Of a stretch of DNA of 64,000 bases, positions 20,343-29,103 are shown piece after piece. The position numbers were made by a program, and so were the translations under genes. The notes beneath the pieces are model-generated. The model searched no databases and was not told the DNA's origin. It saw nothing but the letters and a program-made list of their open reading frames with translations. The DNA comes from Piscinibacter aquaticus (GTDB taxonomy: Bacteria > Pseudomonadota > Gammaproteobacteria > Burkholderiales > Burkholderiaceae_C). The stretch is taken from positions 496,001-560,000 of the forward strand of contig VOPW01000001.1 in the NCBI GenBank assembly GCA_007994965.1. Direction: 5' to 3'. Position 1 is the stretch's first letter; every line of letters begins with the position of its first letter.

Positions 20343-21704
20343 CTAGCGCGCCTTCGCGGCCAGCGCGGCGAGCAGCTTGCCGTGGATGCCGCCGAAGCCG
20401 CCGTTGCTCATGCACAGCACGTGGTCGCCGGGGCGTGCCGCACTCACCACCCGCTCGACCAGCGCATCGATCGAATCGCACACCACGGCTGGCGGCCCAT
20501 CGGCGCGAGCGCCTCCTCGGCGTTCCAGCCCAGGCCGCCGCTGTGGCAGAAGGCGAGGTCGGCCTCTTCCAGTGACCAGGGCAGCTGAGCCTTCATCGTG
20601 CCCAGCTTCATCGTGTTCGAGCGCGGCTCGAAGACCGCCAGGATGCGCTCGTTGCCGACCTTGCGGCGCAACCCGTTGACGGTGGTGCGCATCGCCGTCG
20701 GGTGGTGGGCGAAGTCGTCGTAGACCTTCACGCCGCGGGCCTCGCCGCGCAGCTCGAGCCGGCGGCGCACGTTCTCGAAGCTCGCCAGCGCGCGTGCACC
20801 CACCTCCGGCGCCACGCCGACATGCTCCGCTGCCGCCAGCGCCGCCAGCGCGTTGAGCTGGTTGTGCTCGCCGAGCAGGGACCACTCGACGCGCGCAAGC
20901 TTCAGGCTGCCGCGCAGCACGTCGAAGGCATGCGGCTCGCCGCGGGCGCGCCAGGGCGCCGGGCTCTTCCTTGCGCACACCGAAGCGCACCACCTCGCTC
21001 CAGCAGCCCATCGCCAGCACACGCTGCAGGCTCTCCTCGCGGCCGTTGACGACCAGCCGGCCCTGGCCGGGCACGGTGCGCACGAGGTGGTGGAACTGCC
21101 GCTCGATCGCCGCCAGGTTCTCGAAGATATCGGCGTGGTCGAGCTCGAGGTTGTTGAGGATCGCCGTGCGCGGCCGGTAGTGCACGAACTTGCTGCGCTT
21201 GTCGAAGAAGGCGGTGTCGTATTCGTCGGCCTCGATCACGAAGGTCTTGCCCGCCCCGAGGCGCGCCGAGACGCCGAAGTTCAGCGGCACGCCACCGACC
21301 AGGAAGCCCGGCTGCAGCCCGGCCTGATCGAGGATCCAGGCGAGCATCGAGGTCGTCGTCGTCTTGCCGTGCGTGCCGGCTACGGCCAGCACGTGGCGGC
21401 CCTGCAGCACGTGGTCGGCGAGCCACTGCGGCCCGCTGGTGTAGGCCGCGCCGGCGTCGAGGATCGCCTCCATCAGCGCATTGCCGCGCGAGACCACGTT
21501 GCCGATGACGAACAGGTCGGGCTTCAGCGCCAGCTGGTCGGCGCCATAGCCCTCGATCAGATCGATGCCGAGCGCGCGCAACTGGTCGCTCATCGGCGGA
21601 TAGACGTTGGCGTCGCAACCGGTGACGCGGTGGCCGGCCTCGCGTGCGAGTGCGGCCGAGCCGCCCATGAAGGTGCCGCAGATGCCCAGGATGTGGATGT
21701 GCAT
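20343..21704 (-). CDS. mpl: Murein peptide ligase Mpl, two apparent frameshifts
   Basis: Attaches the recycled tripeptide L-Ala-gamma-D-Glu-meso-DAP to UDP-MurNAc. A Mur-ligase fold is visible: MHIHILGICGTFMGG at the N-terminus (the ICGTFMG signature separates Mpl from MurC), ATP loop [27 protein letters not shown] and the central NNLELDHADIF. Breaks occur at 20951-20956 (CCTGG read as CCCTGG on the coding strand) and at 20489 (CCAGG read as CCAG). Restored length is about 454. It works with the dcw ligases by feeding recycled peptide back into precursor synthesis. Upstream, 20179-20342 lies between it and the kinase-like gene and holds no gene that I can see. Confidence 0.92.
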   Translation of the reverse strand: MHIHILGICGTFMGGSAALAREAGHRVTGCDANVYPPMSDQLRALGIDLIEGYGADQLALKPDLFVIGNVVSRGNALMEAILDAGAAYTSGPQWLADHVLQGRHVLAVAGTHGKTTTTSMLAWILDQAGLQPGFLVGGVPLNFGVSARLGAGKTFVIEADEYDTAFFDKRSKFVHYRPRTAILNNLELDHADIFENLAAIERQFHHLVRTVPGQGRLVVNGREESLQRVLAMGCWSEVVRFGVRKEEPGALARPRRAACLRRAARQPEACARRVVPARRAQPAQRAGGAGGSGACRRGAGGGCTRAGELRERAPPARAARRGPRREGLRRLRPPPDGDAHHRQRVAPQGRQRAHPGGLRAALEHDEAGHDEGSAALVTGRGRPRLLPQRRPGLERRGGARADGPPAVVCDSIDALVERVVSAARPGDHVLCMSNGGFGGIHGKLLAALAAKAR

Positions 21705-21759
21705 GCGCCGATTCTAGGGAGCGCACCGGGGTCGGCACGGGCTGCTAAGGTTCGCGCCC

Positions 21760-22203
21760 ATGCCCGAAGCCCGCCCCGTGATCGCCTTCGCCTGGATCGC
21801 CTCGCATCCGTGGCTGTACCCGCTGCTGGAGTCGCTGCACGTGATCGGCATCGCGATGCTGTTCGGCGGCCTCGTGGTCTTCGAGCTGCGCGTGTGGGGC
21901 CTGGGCGCCGCGATCGCGCCGCAGGCACTGGCGCGGCTGGCGCTGCCGGTGTCGCTGGCGGGCTTCGGCGTGGCCGCCGCCACCGGACTGACGATGTTCA
22001 TCAGCCAGCCGGCCGAACTGCTGGCCAATCGCATGTTCGTGATCAAGATGGCGCTGCTGATGCTGGCCGGCCTGAATGCCGCCTCGTTCCACGCGCGCGG
22101 CGGCGTCACGGCGCTCGATGGCTTTGCGCGGGCGCAGACCTTGGTCTCGCTGGGGCTTTGGGTCGCCGTCATCATCTGCGGCCGCTGGATTGCCTACTAC
22201 TGA
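21760..22203 (+). CDS. DUF6644-type four-helix membrane protein
   Basis: 147 residues with four hydrophobic segments: around the motif PLLESLHVIGIAMLFGGLVV, then LPVSLAGFGVAAATGLTMF, MFVIKMALLMLAGLN and LVSLGLWVAVIICGRW. His in SLHVIG and in NAASFHARG could bind heme or copper, as in related cytochrome b or CopD-like proteins, but this is inference. It is followed after 14 bases by a secreted DUF6152 protein; the two families commonly occur together. Function unknown. Start: ATG at 21760, about 55 bases from the divergent mpl start. Confidence 0.7.
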   Translation: MPEARPVIAFAWIASHPWLYPLLESLHVIGIAMLFGGLVVFELRVWGLGAAIAPQALARLALPVSLAGFGVAAATGLTMFISQPAELLANRMFVIKMALLMLAGLNAASFHARGGVTALDGFARAQTLVSLGLWVAVIICGRWIAYY

Positions 22204-22217
22204 CCGAACGGAGTCCC

Positions 22218-22681
22218 ATGCTGCGCAGACACCTGCTGATCGCCGCGGCCGCCGCGCCGCTCGCCCCCGCTCTCGCTCATCACGGCTGGAGCAGCTTCGA
22301 CCAGACCCGGCCGATCGGGCCGGCAAGGCGCGCAAGGTCGCCCGGCGCAACCCGCACGCCGAGCTCGATCTCGAGCTCGATGCCGGACTGAAGCTGCCGC
22401 CCGACCTGGCCCAGCGGCCTGTGCCCGCGCAATCGGCCAGCGTCGATGGTGCAGGCCTGCTTGCACGTGCGCAGCTGCCGACGCGCACCGACAAGGTGTG
22501 GCACATCGAGCTTGCGCCGCTGACCCGCATGGAAGCCTGGAAGGTGGCGCCGCTGCGCGACGGCGATGCGGTCGCGATGGTCGGCTTCACCTTCGCCGGC
22601 GAGAAGGGCGAACCGATCCTGCGCGTGGAGTACCTGATGGTGGGCGCGCAGACCTACGGCCTGCGCTCTTCACCGGCCTGA
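22218..22681 (+). CDS. DUF6152-type exported protein, one apparent frameshift
   Basis: About 154 residues. A signal peptide is clear (MLRRHLLIAAAAAPLAPALA, cleaved before HHGWSSFD). The two His after the cleavage site and the motif NPHAELDLEL are typical of the family, which is periplasmic and of unknown function, possibly metal-related. The frame breaks at 22316-22319 (CGGG, where CCTGG would give RPILAGKARKV). A nearby CCCGG may be a miscalled CCTGG, since VAWRNPHAE is expected where VARRNPHAE is read. It probably forms an operon with the preceding membrane protein. Confidence 0.7.
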
Positions 22682-22690
22682 GCAAAGGGC

Positions 22691-24000
22691 TCAGCGCTTC
22701 AACGCGCGGCGCGCCGCCGCCACGGTGGCAGCGATGTCCGCGGCGCTGTGCGCCGCGCTGACGAAGCCCGCCTCGTACAGCGCCGGCGCGAGGTACACGC
22801 CTTCATCCAGCATGGCGTGGAAGAAGGCGTTGAAGCGGTCCTTGTCGGTGGCTATCACCGCCGGGTAGTTCTGCGGCAGGGATTCGCCCGCGCTCGTCGG
22901 GAAGAAGAAGCCGAACATGCCGCCTTCGCTGTCGCCCACCATCGGCACGCCGGCCTCGCGCGCGGCGCCGAGCAGGCCGTCGACCAGCGACTTCGTCTTG
23001 GCACCCAGCGCCTCGTAGAAGCCGGGCTTGCGGATCTCGCGCAGCGTGGCGGTGCCGCAGGCCGTGGCCACCGGGTTGCCCGACAGCGTGCCGGCCTGGT
23101 AGACCGGCCCAAGCGGCGCGAGCTGCTCCATCACCGCGCGGCGCCCGCCGAAAGCGGCCAGCGGCATGCCGCCGCCGATCACCTTGCCGAAGACGCTGAG
23201 GTCGGGCACGAAGCCGGGAATCAGCTTCGCATACAGGCTCTGCGCGCTGCCGAGCGCGACGCGGAAGCCGGTCATCACCTCGTCGAAGACCAGCAGCGCG
23301 CCGTGTTTCGTGCAGAGCTCGCGCAGCTTCGTCATGAACGGCACGCTGGCGCGCACGAAGTTCATGTTGCCGGCGATCGGCTCGATCATCACGCAGGCGA
23401 TCTCGCTGCCGTGCAGCGAGAAGGCCTCCTCGATCTGCGCGAGGTTGTTGTACTCGAGCACCAGCGTGTGCTGCACCACCTCGGCCGGCACGCCGGCGCT
23501 GGTGGGGTGGCCGAAGGTGGCCGGCCGGAACCGGCCTTGACCAGCAGCGCATCGGCGTGGCCGTGGTAGCAGCCCTCGAACTTGACGATCTTGCTGCGGC
23601 CGGTGGCGCCGCGTGCGGGCGCAGCGCGCTCATCGCCGCCTCGGTGCCGGAGCTCACCGGGCGCACTGGTCCATGCTCGGCACCAGCGAGAGGATCTCCT
23701 CGGCGAGCTCGATCTCGCGCTCGGTCGGCGCGCCGAACGAGAAGCCCTCGGCGGCCGCCTTCTGCACCGCCTCCAGCACCGCCGGGTGGCCGTGGCCGAG
23801 GATCATCGGCCCCAGGAGCCGATGTAGTCGATGTAGCGCTTTCCCTCGGCGTCGACCATGTAGGCGCCCTGCGCGCTGGCGATGAAGCGCGGCGTTCCGC
23901 CGACGGCGCGGAAGGCGCGCACCGGCGAATTCACGCCGCCGGGAATCACCTTCTGGGCGCGTTCGAACAGTCCGGCGTTGGTCTTGGAATCAGTGGACAT
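22691..24000 (-). CDS. hemL: Glutamate-1-semialdehyde 2,1-aminomutase, about five error sites
   Basis: PLP enzyme that makes 5-aminolevulinate for tetrapyrroles. The N-terminus ([20 protein letters not shown]) and the PLP lysine region ([16 protein letters not shown]) are clear. The middle is unusually damaged. Coding-strand sites are: near 23810 (a C lost beside an intact CCTGG), 23666 (CCAGG to CCAG), 23658-23662 (CCTGG to CCCGG, substitution), 23615-23619 (CCTGG to CCCG) and 23523 (CCTGG to CCGG). Repairing them gives [20 protein letters not shown] and [16 protein letters not shown], which match the family. About 436 residues. Its start overlaps the thiD stop by 11 bases. Confidence 0.92.
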
Positions 24001-24957
24001 GGCGGGGGCCCTTGGGCGGGTTGTCGTTGTCGTCGGAAGCGGCGGAAGGTGCGTCGGCCGGCGCTTCGCCGCCTTCGCCTTCCTCGGCGGGCGGCAGCGC
24101 CCAGAAGAAGCGGTCGGGCACCACGTTGCCCATGCCGGGGCGGAAGCCGGCGTCGAGCGACTGGTCGAGGAAAGTGAGCGCTTCGCCCACCGCTGCATGA
24201 AGCTCGGCGCCGGAGGCCAGCAGCGCGGCCAGCGCAGCAGCAAGCGTGTCGCCGGCGCCGACGAAGGCCACCTCGAAGCGCTCGAACTTCTCGCCGGTGA
24301 TCGCGCCCTGGGCCGACGCCAGCACGTTGTCGAGAAACTGGTCGGCGCCACCCTTGCCCGGTGGCAGCACCACGCTGGTCACCAGCACGTAGGCAGCGCC
24401 GTGTTCCGCGGCGGCCACCGCCAGCTCGCGCGGCGAGGCCGGCCGCTCGCTGTCCCAGTCGGGCAGCAGGAAGTCGGTCAGTGTCTGGTGGCTGCCCACC
24501 AGCACCTCGGTCTGCGGCAGCACCAGCTCGCGGAAGGCATCGTGGTAGGCCTGCTGCGCGTCTTCCTCGATCCAGCTGAGGTTGGGCAGGTAGGCCACCA
24601 GCGGCACGTCGGGGTAGTCGGAGAGGATCTCGGCCACGGCGCTGACGCCCTCGGCGGAGCCGAGAAAGCCGACCTTCCAGCCGGAGATGGTCACGTCTTC
24701 CAGGATGCTGCGCGCCTGCTCGGCCACCACGTCGGCATCGATCACGTGCTGGTCGAAGATCTCGGCGGTGTCGCGCATGACGATGGTGGTCACCACCGGC
24801 AGCGCATGGGCGCCCATGGCGGCGATGGTCGACACGTCGCCGGCCGGGCCGCCGGCGCCACTGGGGTCGCTGGCATTGAAGCTCATCACGCAGGCGGGCG
24901 CGGGCTGCTCCTGCAGCGCGTCGCCGCCGGTGGCGTCGGGGAGGTGTCTGGGGTCAT
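23990..24957 (-). CDS. thiD: Hydroxymethylpyrimidine/phosphomethylpyrimidine kinase ThiD-like, one apparent frameshift
   Basis: Ribokinase-fold kinase of thiamine synthesis. Visible features are the N-terminal substrate loop [29 protein letters not shown] and the C-terminal anion-hole motif [13 protein letters not shown] charged tail of about 35 residues follows the domain. The N-terminus breaks frame near 24937-24941: either a C lost from a run (SPDATGG) or CCTGG read as CCCG (SLDATGG). The start at 24957 (MTPDTS) is the nearest ATG in the repaired frame. The stop overlaps hemL by 11 bases, so the two are probably co-transcribed. Confidence 0.85.
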
Positions 24958-25050
24958 GGCAGCGGGCTGACGGCGCCAGAAAAGGTTTTCGGACCCTTCT
25001 CTGCACTTACAGCCGAACGTGAAGAAAGTTGCGTATGTGCCTACGCGGCC

Positions 25051-25080
25051 TTGATTTTTGCTAAATCGCGTGGCTACAAT
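25051..25080 (+). promoter_or_regulatory. Sigma-70-like promoter for rubredoxin and the pil genes
   Basis: TTGATT (25051-25056), an 18-base spacer and TACAAT (25075-25080) lie in an AT-richer part of the thiD-rubredoxin divergent spacer, about 40 bases before the rubredoxin start. The match is by eye. Confidence 0.5.
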
Positions 25081-25118
25081 CCGGTTCCGTTGCATTGTAG
25101 TGAAGGCGAAGACGCGTC

Positions 25119-25292
25119 GTGAGCGAACCCCGAACCTGGATGTGCCTCATCTGCGGATGGATCTATGACGAGGCTGCCGGGGACCCCGAGCACGGCATTG
25201 CGCCGGGCACCCCCTGGGAGCAGGTGCCCATGAACTGGACCTGCCCGGAGTGCGGCGCCCGCAAGGAAGACTTCGAGATGGTCCAGATCTGA
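25119..25292 (+). CDS. Rubredoxin
   Basis: 57 residues starting at GTG (MSEPRTWMCLICGWIYDEAA). Four cysteines in two knuckles, CLICG and CPECG, bind one iron, and the PxxxWxxVPxxWxCPxCG core is complete (GTPWEQVPMNWTCPECG). It is a small cytoplasmic electron carrier. It lies first in a likely transcription unit with pilG, 58 bases upstream, an order seen in other Burkholderiales. Its role beside the pilus chemosensory genes is unclear. Confidence 0.95.
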   Translation: MSEPRTWMCLICGWIYDEAAGDPEHGIAPGTPWEQVPMNWTCPECGARKEDFEMVQI

Positions 25293-25350
25293 CGTCGCCG
25301 GCCGCTAGAGGCCGTGCCGATGTCGGTCGAGTCGACGAGGAGAACGCTCG

Positions 25351-25749
25351 GTGAGCAATGAAGTCCCCGCCGGTGGCGCAGGCATCAAGGTGCTGGTCAT
25401 CGACGACAGCAACACCATTCGACGCAGCGCGGAAATCTTCCTGAAGCAGGGCGGCCACGACGTGCTGCTCGCGGAGGACGGTTTCGACGCGCTGTCCAAG
25501 GTCAACGATCACGACCCCGATCTGATCTTCTGCGACATCCTGATGCCGCGGCTGGATGGCTACCAGACCTGCGCAATCATCAAGCGCAACGCGCGCTTCG
25601 CGAAGGTGCCGGTGATCATGCTGTCGTCCAAGGACGGCCTGTTCGACAAGGCCCGTGGCCGGATGGTCGGTTCGGAAGACTATCTCACCAAACCTTTCAC
25701 GAAAGATCAGCTCCTGCAGGCGGTGGCGCAGCATCGGCGTGCCGCATGA
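25351..25749 (+). CDS. pilG: Response regulator PilG
   Basis: 132 residues, a single receiver domain with GTG start. The acidic pocket and phospho-acceptor are visible: VIDDSNTIRR, Asp in FCDILMPRLDG and Lys in DYLTKPFTK. Its place at the head of pilG-pilH-pilI-pilJ-pilL marks it as the CheY-like output of the type IV pilus chemosensory system, acting in pilus extension with the kinase PilL. A C-terminal effector domain is absent, as expected. Confidence 0.92.
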   Translation: MSNEVPAGGAGIKVLVIDDSNTIRRSAEIFLKQGGHDVLLAEDGFDALSKVNDHDPDLIFCDILMPRLDGYQTCAIIKRNARFAKVPVIMLSSKDGLFDKARGRMVGSEDYLTKPFTKDQLLQAVAQHRRAA

Positions 25750-25835
25750 TCCACGCCTGTACCGAACCCCATTTGCGCGCAAGCGCTGACTTCGACGGTG
25801 CCGGCCGACAAGCCGGTGCTCACTGAGGACCCGCC

Positions 25836-26201
25836 ATGCCGATCCAGAAAATTCTGCTGGTCGACGACTCGAAGACCGAACTGCACCACCTCTCGGAGCT
25901 GCTGACCAAGCGCGGCTACGCCATCCGCACCGCCGAGAACGGCGAGGAAGCGATGAAGCGCCTGGGCGAGGAAAAGCCCGACCTGATCCTGATGGACGTG
26001 GTGATGCCCGGCCAGAACGGCTTCCAGCTGACCCGCGCGATCACGCGCGACCCGCGCTTCACCGACGTGCCGGTGATCATGTGCACCAGCAAGAACCAGG
26101 AAACCGACAAGGTCTGGGGCATGCGGCAGGGCGCGCGTGACTACATCGTCAAGCCGGTCGATCCGGAAGAGCTGGTCTCCAAGATCCGCGCCTTCGACTG
26201 A
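25836..26201 (+). CDS. pilH: Response regulator PilH
   Basis: 121 residues, a single receiver domain ([13 protein letters not shown], Asp in [11 protein letters not shown], Lys in DYIVKPVDP). In the Pil-Chp system PilH is the second CheY-like protein, thought to act as a phosphate sink or in pilus retraction. It has an 86-base spacer to pilG and is 18 bases before pilI. Confidence 0.93.
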   Translation: MPIQKILLVDDSKTELHHLSELLTKRGYAIRTAENGEEAMKRLGEEKPDLILMDVVMPGQNGFQLTRAITRDPRFTDVPVIMCTSKNQETDKVWGMRQGARDYIVKPVDPEELVSKIRAFD

Positions 26202-26219
26202 CGAACACACAGCACCTGC

Positions 26220-26737
26220 ATGGCCAAGAAGGAAGCACTGCGCGAACTGCAGAGCCGGCTTGCCGAGCGGCTGCAGGCCGCCCGCACCCAGCAGCGCGGC
26301 AGCTCCTGGCTGGCGGTGGAAGTGGCCGGCCGGGGCATCCTGTTTCCGCTGAAGGAAGCGGGCGAAATCTTTGCGCTGGCGCCGCTGGTGCCGGTGCCGC
26401 ACACGCACCGCTGGTTCGTCGGCGTGGCCAACCTGCGCGGCCACCTGCACGGCGTGGTCGACCCGGCCGGCTTTCTCGGCGTCAAGTCGGGCGAGGCGGT
26501 GCCGCAGCAGGCGCAGCTGGTCGGCTTCAACCAGACGCTCGACCTGAACTGCGTGCTGCTGGTCGACCGCCTGGCCGGCCTGCGCGGCGAAGACCAATTG
26601 ACACGCGAGCCTGACGAGAGCGGGGCGCGCCCTCGTTCGTCGGAGCGCGATACCGGGACGCCAGTGGCCGGCAATGGCAGGAATTGAGCCTTGCCGCGCT
26701 GGCCGGTGACGAGGCATTTCTGAAGATCGTCGGCTGA
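26220..26737 (+). CDS. pilI: CheW-like adaptor PilI, one apparent frameshift
   Basis: Links the receptor PilJ to the kinase PilL. The CheW fold is visible in GILFPLKEAGEIF, VPVPHTHRWFVGVANLRGHL and DPAGFLG. The frame breaks near 26631 in a C run (three Cs where four restore RPSFVGARYRDASGRQWQEL), and the repaired end matches the family (SLAALAGDEAFLKIVG). This site is not a CCWGG. Corrected length is 172. It is followed by pilJ after 30 bases. Confidence 0.9.
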
Positions 26738-26767
26738 CGAGGCCCAACGAGAGCACAAGAGGAAACC

Positions 26768-29080
26768 ATGAGCTTCCTGAACAAGATCAAGGGATTGGGG
26801 CGCAAGGACAGCGCCGATCTGGACACGCTCGAGCAGGACCGCTTCGACGAGCCCGGCCGTGACGACATGCCCGCCGTGGGCCCGGGTGGCACGGCGGCGC
26901 TCGACGTCGGCGGCATGCAGGCCACGGCGCAGATGGATTCCTCGATCATCACCGAGGCGGCGCCTTCCGAACTGGCCGAATTCTCCGAGCGCAACGCCGG
27001 ACCCGAGACACAGTCGGCCGGCAGCGGGGCACTGCCGGTCATCGGCGCGCGCCCGCTGGGCGAGCAGCAGCGCATCCTCGGCGGCCTGGTGCTGCTGGGC
27101 GTGATCGGCGTGGTGGCTACGACGATCATCTCGCTGAATGCCGCGACGCGGGGTTCGGCCCAGGTCGGTGGCACCGGTCAGGCGCTGATGCAGTCGCAGC
27201 GGTTGGCGAAGTCGGTGTCGCAGGCGCTGATCGGCAGCCCGCAGGCCTTCCCGGAAGTGCGCGAGAGCTCCGACGTGCTGGCGCGCACCGTGCGCGAACT
27301 GAAGACCGGCGAAGGCACGCTGGCGGCCGCGCCGGCCGCCGTGCAGGAACTGCTCGACCCGATGATCCCGCTGGTCGATCGCGCCGAGAAGAATGCCAAC
27401 ACCGTGATCGCGCAGCAGAAGATCCTGACCCAGGTGGGTCAGGCGCTGCGCACCATCAACCGCCAGTCGTCCGACCTGCTGGAGATCGCCGAGACGATCT
27501 CGTCGCTGAAGCTGCAGCAGGAAGCGTCGCCAGCCGAGCTCTCCGCGGTCGGTCAGCTGGTGATGCTGACGCAGCGCATCGGCAAGTCGGCCAACGAATT
27601 CCTGACCATGGAGGGTGTGTCGCCCGAGGCGGTGTTCCTGCTCGGCAAGGACCTGAACTCGTTCCGCGAGATCGCCCAGGGCACGGCCGACGGTAACCCG
27701 GAACTGCGCCTGCCCGGCACCAAGGATCCGCAGACCAAGGAACGTCTCGTCGCGCTGCTCAAGCAGTACGAGGAGACCCGCACGCAGGCCAGCGCGATTC
27801 TGGGCAACCTGCAGGGCACGGTCTCCGCCCGCGAAGCGCAGGCACAGATCATCACCGACAGCGAACCGCTGCGTAAGGGCCTCGAGGCCGTGCAGGAAGC
27901 GCTGTCAAAGCAGACCGGTTTCGGCTTCGGCAGCTTCCTCGCGCTGATCGTCTTCGCCGCTCTGATCATCGCCGGCGGCCTGGGTTTCCTGCGCCTGTAC
28001 GTGCGTGACCGGGCCCAGCGTGCGCAGCTCGCGGAAGCGCAGCGGCTCGAGGCCGAGCGGCAGGAGCAGGAAGCCAAGCGCGTCAACGACGCCAACCGGG
28101 CGGCCATTCTGCGGCTGATGAACGAACTGCAGACGGTCGCGGAAGGCGACCTGACGCAGCAGGCCACGGTGACGGAAGACATCACGGGCGCCATCGCCGA
28201 CTCGGTGAACTACACCGTGGAAGAGCTGCGCACGCTGGTGTCGCAGGTGCAGGGCACGGTGGGCCGCGTGACCGAGACGACGCAGCAGGTGGAGGCTACC
28301 TCGACCGAACTGCTGGCCGCCTCGACCGAACAGCTGCGCGAGATCCGCGACACCGGCGAATCGGTGCTGCAGATGGCCGGCCGAATCAACGACGTGTCGG
28401 GCCGAGCGCAGGAAACGGCCCAGGTGGCGCGCCAGTCGCTGGACGCCGCCGAGCAGGGCCTGCGCGCGGTGCAGAACACCATCGGCGGCATGAACCTGCT
28501 GCGCGACCAGATCCAGGAAACATCGAAGCGGATCAAGCGGCTGGGTGAATCGTCGCAGGAGATCGGTGAAATCACCGAGCTGATCTCGGATATTACCGAG
28601 CAGACGAACGTGCTGGCGCTGAACGCCGCCATCCAGGCCGCATCGGCCGGTGAAGCCGGACGAGGCTTCTCGGTGGTGGCGGAAGAAGTGCAGCGCCTCG
28701 CGGAACGCTCCGCCGACGCGACGCGGCAGATCGCGGCGCTGGTGAAGACCATTCAGACCGACACGCAGGATGCGGTGGGCGCCATGGAGCGCAGCACGCA
28801 GGGCGTGGTCGAGAACGCACGACTGTCCGACGCGGCCGGTACCGCGCTGGGCGAGATCGACCGCGTGTCGCGCCAGCTCGCCGACCTGATTTCGCAGATC
28901 TCCACGCAGGCGCAGCAGGAAGCGCAATCGGCCAACGTCGTGGCCTCGAACATCCAGCACATCTTCGCGGTGACGGAGCAGACCGGAGAAGGTACGCGCT
29001 CGACCGCGGCGATGGTGCGCGAACTGTCGCGGACTGCGGAGGAACTGAAGCAGTCGGTGGCGCGATTCAAGATCGAGTGA
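26768..29080 (+). CDS. pilJ: Methyl-accepting chemotaxis protein PilJ
   Basis: Receptor of the type IV pilus chemosensory system. Unbroken, 770 residues. A cytoplasmic tail of about 95 residues precedes the first membrane segment ([19 protein letters not shown]); a periplasmic sensor of about 270 residues follows, with two repeated PilJ helical modules ([15 protein letters not shown] and [15 protein letters not shown]). The second membrane segment ([19 protein letters not shown]) leads to a HAMP-like part and the signalling hairpin, whose tip reads [21 protein letters not shown]. The coiled coils are rich in Gln and Thr. PilL lies 23 bases downstream. Confidence 0.95.
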   Translation: MSFLNKIKGLGRKDSADLDTLEQDRFDEPGRDDMPAVGPGGTAALDVGGMQATAQMDSSIITEAAPSELAEFSERNAGPETQSAGSGALPVIGARPLGEQQRILGGLVLLGVIGVVATTIISLNAATRGSAQVGGTGQALMQSQRLAKSVSQALIGSPQAFPEVRESSDVLARTVRELKTGEGTLAAAPAAVQELLDPMIPLVDRAEKNANTVIAQQKILTQVGQALRTINRQSSDLLEIAETISSLKLQQEASPAELSAVGQLVMLTQRIGKSANEFLTMEGVSPEAVFLLGKDLNSFREIAQGTADGNPELRLPGTKDPQTKERLVALLKQYEETRTQASAILGNLQGTVSAREAQAQIITDSEPLRKGLEAVQEALSKQTGFGFGSFLALIVFAALIIAGGLGFLRLYVRDRAQRAQLAEAQRLEAERQEQEAKRVNDANRAAILRLMNELQTVAEGDLTQQATVTEDITGAIADSVNYTVEELRTLVSQVQGTVGRVTETTQQVEATSTELLAASTEQLREIRDTGESVLQMAGRINDVSGRAQETAQVARQSLDAAEQGLRAVQNTIGGMNLLRDQIQETSKRIKRLGESSQEIGEITELISDITEQTNVLALNAAIQAASAGEAGRGFSVVAEEVQRLAERSADATRQIAALVKTIQTDTQDAVGAMERSTQGVVENARLSDAAGTALGEIDRVSRQLADLISQISTQAQQEAQSANVVASNIQHIFAVTEQTGEGTRSTAAMVRELSRTAEELKQSVARFKIE

Positions 29081-29103
29081 CCTTTCCGGCCTGAGAGCAC
29101 CGC

